Assembly: GCA_027574665.1 (NCBI GenBank)
Contig: CM050659.1
Coordinates: 20,747,001 to 20,811,000, forward strand
Length of the DNA: 64,000 bases
Direction: 5' to 3'
Source of the DNA: Rhynochetos jubatus
Lineage: Eukaryota; Chordata; Aves; Eurypygiformes; Rhynochetidae
Of this stretch, positions 61,283 to 64,000 are shown one piece after another. Below the pieces are notes generated by a model. It saw only the letters and a program-made list of their open reading frames with translations. It did no database searches and was not told the DNA's origin. Position 1 is the first letter of the stretch; each line of letters starts with the position of its first letter. The position numbers were made by a program, and so were the translations under genes.

Positions 61283-62532
61283 AGTCTCAATGTATTGGCA
61301 AGTATAAGGATGTGACTTCTTTCTGACTGGATGCAAGTTCTCTTCCTTAAGAAATAAAACATCTATGTTTCAATGGAGATCTTCCCTCCTTTTTCTTTTT
61401 ACTATACCAAAGCACATTATGTTGGATTAAAGGACAAAAACAGCACTCATGAAATTATCATAACAGCATTTCATTTTAACATAAGCATTGGCACCTAAAT
61501 TTGACATTTATCATTATGTTATAATATAGTTTCAAACATTCTCATTCCAAACAAAATAAAAACCTTTGATACAGGGCTATATTAGCATTATCTGCGCTCT
61601 TATTCATACTCCACAATTCTTTCAGCAGGTGTAAGACTTGCTGGCTACACAGATGAGGGGTTTCCTTCAAGATCACTGCTTTTCCTACGATAGAAATTGT
61701 TCCTTTCTACTGCCACTTTGTAATGCAGCTGTTTCTCTTTTGCTTATTCCAATGTGTATTCCCAGTTTGCTCAGGCAGCCATACCCCAGAGCAGCTGGGG
61801 GATGAGCTATCCCATAGTATATTTTTTTTCCATCACACCATATTTTTCATGGACCTTCAACTTGGGTTCTGCTAACTGCTAACCCAAGCCACAGTAAAAG
61901 AATCTACCAGATTCAGTGGGGTTGTACACTGGGGTGTCCAATAAAATAAGTGGAACACTTCCAACAGAATAAAAACATCCTCACAGCTGAGAGAATTTTT
62001 AAGCCTTAAGAAAAACACATTAGAGACATGAAAAGATACAGGGCTTCTGCTCCACAGCCTGTAGGACAGTGCAGCAAAAAACCTCGGAGTCAGCTTCAGA
62101 TGAGTGCATAATCAATGTTAGTCCACCAAGCTACAAAAGCCTTCCTCGAGGCTACCAGCTCAGCTGCTCTTCAGCCAAGCTCTGACTACCTCCCCAAGCT
62201 TATCTGCAGGCACTCTCTATCTCTTCAGGAAGAGAAATCAAAAGAAATTGTTATTCCTTACAAAAGGATAACAAAATAAAGATATTTAGCCTAAATTTCC
62301 TAAACTATTAGAGCACAGTTTAGCTTTCAGACACTACACATTCCATTCATTCCTGACACTGTTTATCATCCCAGCAAGCTTATGAACCTGGGAAAATGCT
62401 CTTGCAAAATAATGTTAACTATACATGTCCATATATTAAGGATGAAGAGAGTCATCTGTCATCTACCAAATTTTTCAGTCTCTCTGTAGCATGCAAGCTA
62501 TGAGAGTCTGGTTCTAGGCAGCTAGTATTATT
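61283..62532. other. Unique DNA, no gene seen
   Basis: No supported gene or repeat family recognised. Confidence 0.5.
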
Positions 62533-62553
62533 GGAGGGGTGAGGGTGGGGTGG
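62533..62553. repeat. G-rich tract, weak G-quadruplex potential
   Basis: Five closely spaced G-runs of 2, 4, 3, 4 and 2 bases on the plus strand. It does not meet the strict four-run G3 pattern but could form a two-tetrad or bulged quadruplex. Confidence 0.6.
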
Positions 62554-64000
62554 TCTGTGCGTGTATAGACACATAAAACAAACTGTCCTCCCACCCTGTT
62601 TCATAAATATGCTAACACTGGTTTTATGAAATACATGGCAAATCCACTGGAAGTAAGATACAGAGATGCTCTACAGTCAAAGAACTAACACAACTATAAT
62701 ACTTTGATAAAGAATTAAGCCTGCTGTAGGAAGTAACAAGGTAAATACTAATGTACTATTTATATAACACTATTTGCAAATAAGATGCAATGGAAGAGAA
62801 GATTCAGTGTTAATCTGAAATAAGTTATTTGTACAGCACGTTTTCATGTTTTGCAGTGAAAGAATACGTGACCAATACTCATTTCAACATATAGGGCAGA
62901 AATAACTACTGACCCCATGTGCTCTAGATCCCTTTTATTCAAAATGCAGTTCATCATTTGTGTGTGTTTGTATTTCCCACCGAGGGAAACAAAACATGTT
63001 TACAATTGGAGTGATTTAGCAATTAGTAACCATCATTAAAAATATTATGCAGAAATTATTGAAGTCTTTTACATTCCCAATTACTCCAGGGTTTTAATAC
63101 TGTGGAACATATTCCAAGTCCTGGATGTAATCAGATTATACCAATATGCTGAAACAGACAGTATAATACATATTCTAACAGGATCAAATCAGGGATTCTA
63201 ACAAGATGAAAATAGGGAGAAAGATGTTGAGCCACAAACCAGAGAAAAGATAATTTAGTGACTATATAGAGAAATTATGAATCAAGTGGACCACAGCCAA
63301 TTATTCTAACTGAATCAATGAAATGGGAACAAAAGCTACATCTTATCCTGTGTCACAGTTTAATATTATATGGAGAGTTTCTTATCAAAAGTCAAAAATA
63401 TAGACCTGACAAACGAAATACTGAACATACACTGACTACATCTACATTGACAGCTTAAGCATCCAACTTGAAAAAATTTCTTCACCTATTTTTGATCAAA
63501 AAGTTTCATTATCAATTCTTCAAATGAAACATGATCTTAAACATGACCACTGGTTGCTAGGAATCTTGAACATCATAACACACTACATTGTGACTCATAA
63601 ACATACAAAGCAGCAAAAATTTGAACCTTGAGCAAAGCCAGCTCATTGCATGCTGAGCCACCTGAAAACTACATGCAGGTAAACAAACTATTTAATCCCC
63701 TCTGCCTTAAGAGAAGATGAACTCAATGATCTTTCCCACCTGCTTTGTCTTTCCCAGGTTTGCAATGAAGGAAATTTGTGATCCAAAAGCTCAGCTTTAT
63801 TTCAGAGGATTTGAGAGATCTTCCCATTTGTCAGACCTTTAACAGGTTTACATCACTCCACAGGTCTTTGATGTTTTTCTGCCCATCAGACAAGAATGCT
63901 AATGACCAGCTTTTGTGCGTTAATTTGTGTTACAGTGGCATATAAAACCACAAAGAAGATAAAAGCCAAGCTGGCCAGGCACTGTGATATTATAACATTA
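62554..64000. other. Unique AT-rich DNA, no gene seen
   Basis: No supported gene or recognised repeat to the end of the window. A faint CR1-like word (GAACTCAATGATCTTTCCC near 63719) is too short to call. Confidence 0.5.

Noticed and set aside
63715-63755. CR1-like GAACTCAATGATCTTTCC
   Set aside because: Too short and without the following TTCCAACC..ATTCTATG signature.

Overview
This window reads as nuclear DNA of a bird, probably a member of Neoaves. It is AT-rich and CpG-poor, with no compact gene layout, no ribosome-binding sites and no open frame longer than about 180 codons. Its recognisable repeats are mainly CR1 LINEs: truncated copies ending in the ATTCTATG-type 3' terminus and pieces of the CR1 ORF2 C-terminal region. 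One partial LTR begins TGTAGTGGGTTGACCCTGG, a family I know from bird genomes. The species assignment is an inference from these repeats. I see no rRNA, tRNA, CRISPR array or prokaryotic feature.

Layout: 1-4.6 kb is unique AT-rich DNA with simple repeats. 4.6-5.6 kb holds a long, very decayed CR1/L3-like LINE on the plus strand, closed by an AT-rich nested inverted repeat. 5.7-13.7 kb is unique sequence. A minus-strand CR1 ORF2 fragment lies at 13.7-13.95 kb. From 14 to 37 kb the DNA is mostly unique; it contains the only place where I can build a splice-consistent coding hypothesis (minus strand, 23.6-24.65 kb, perhaps also 25.7-26.0 kb) and several patches that look like non-coding regulatory sequence. 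CR1 fragments sit at 37.1 kb (minus), 39.15 kb (minus, older) and 47.7 kb (plus), with a decayed CR1 tail at 52.6 kb (minus). A partial endogenous-retrovirus-type LTR lies at 56.1 kb. The remainder to 64 kb is unique AT-rich DNA.

No complete gene can be supported. The best reading is a large intron or an intergenic stretch of a bird macrochromosome. Nearly all ORFs of 60-130 codons look like chance. Two candidate exons on the minus strand are reported with low confidence because good splice sites and reading phase agree; I could not match their protein to a known family. I found no clear new biological system. The items most worth checking are the two-exon candidate, the H-DNA-type pyrimidine mirror repeat at 29.3 kb, the perfect 10-bp hairpin at 33.1 kb, and the regulatory-looking patches at 21.0, 24.9, 29.5, 34.7 and 48.5 kb.
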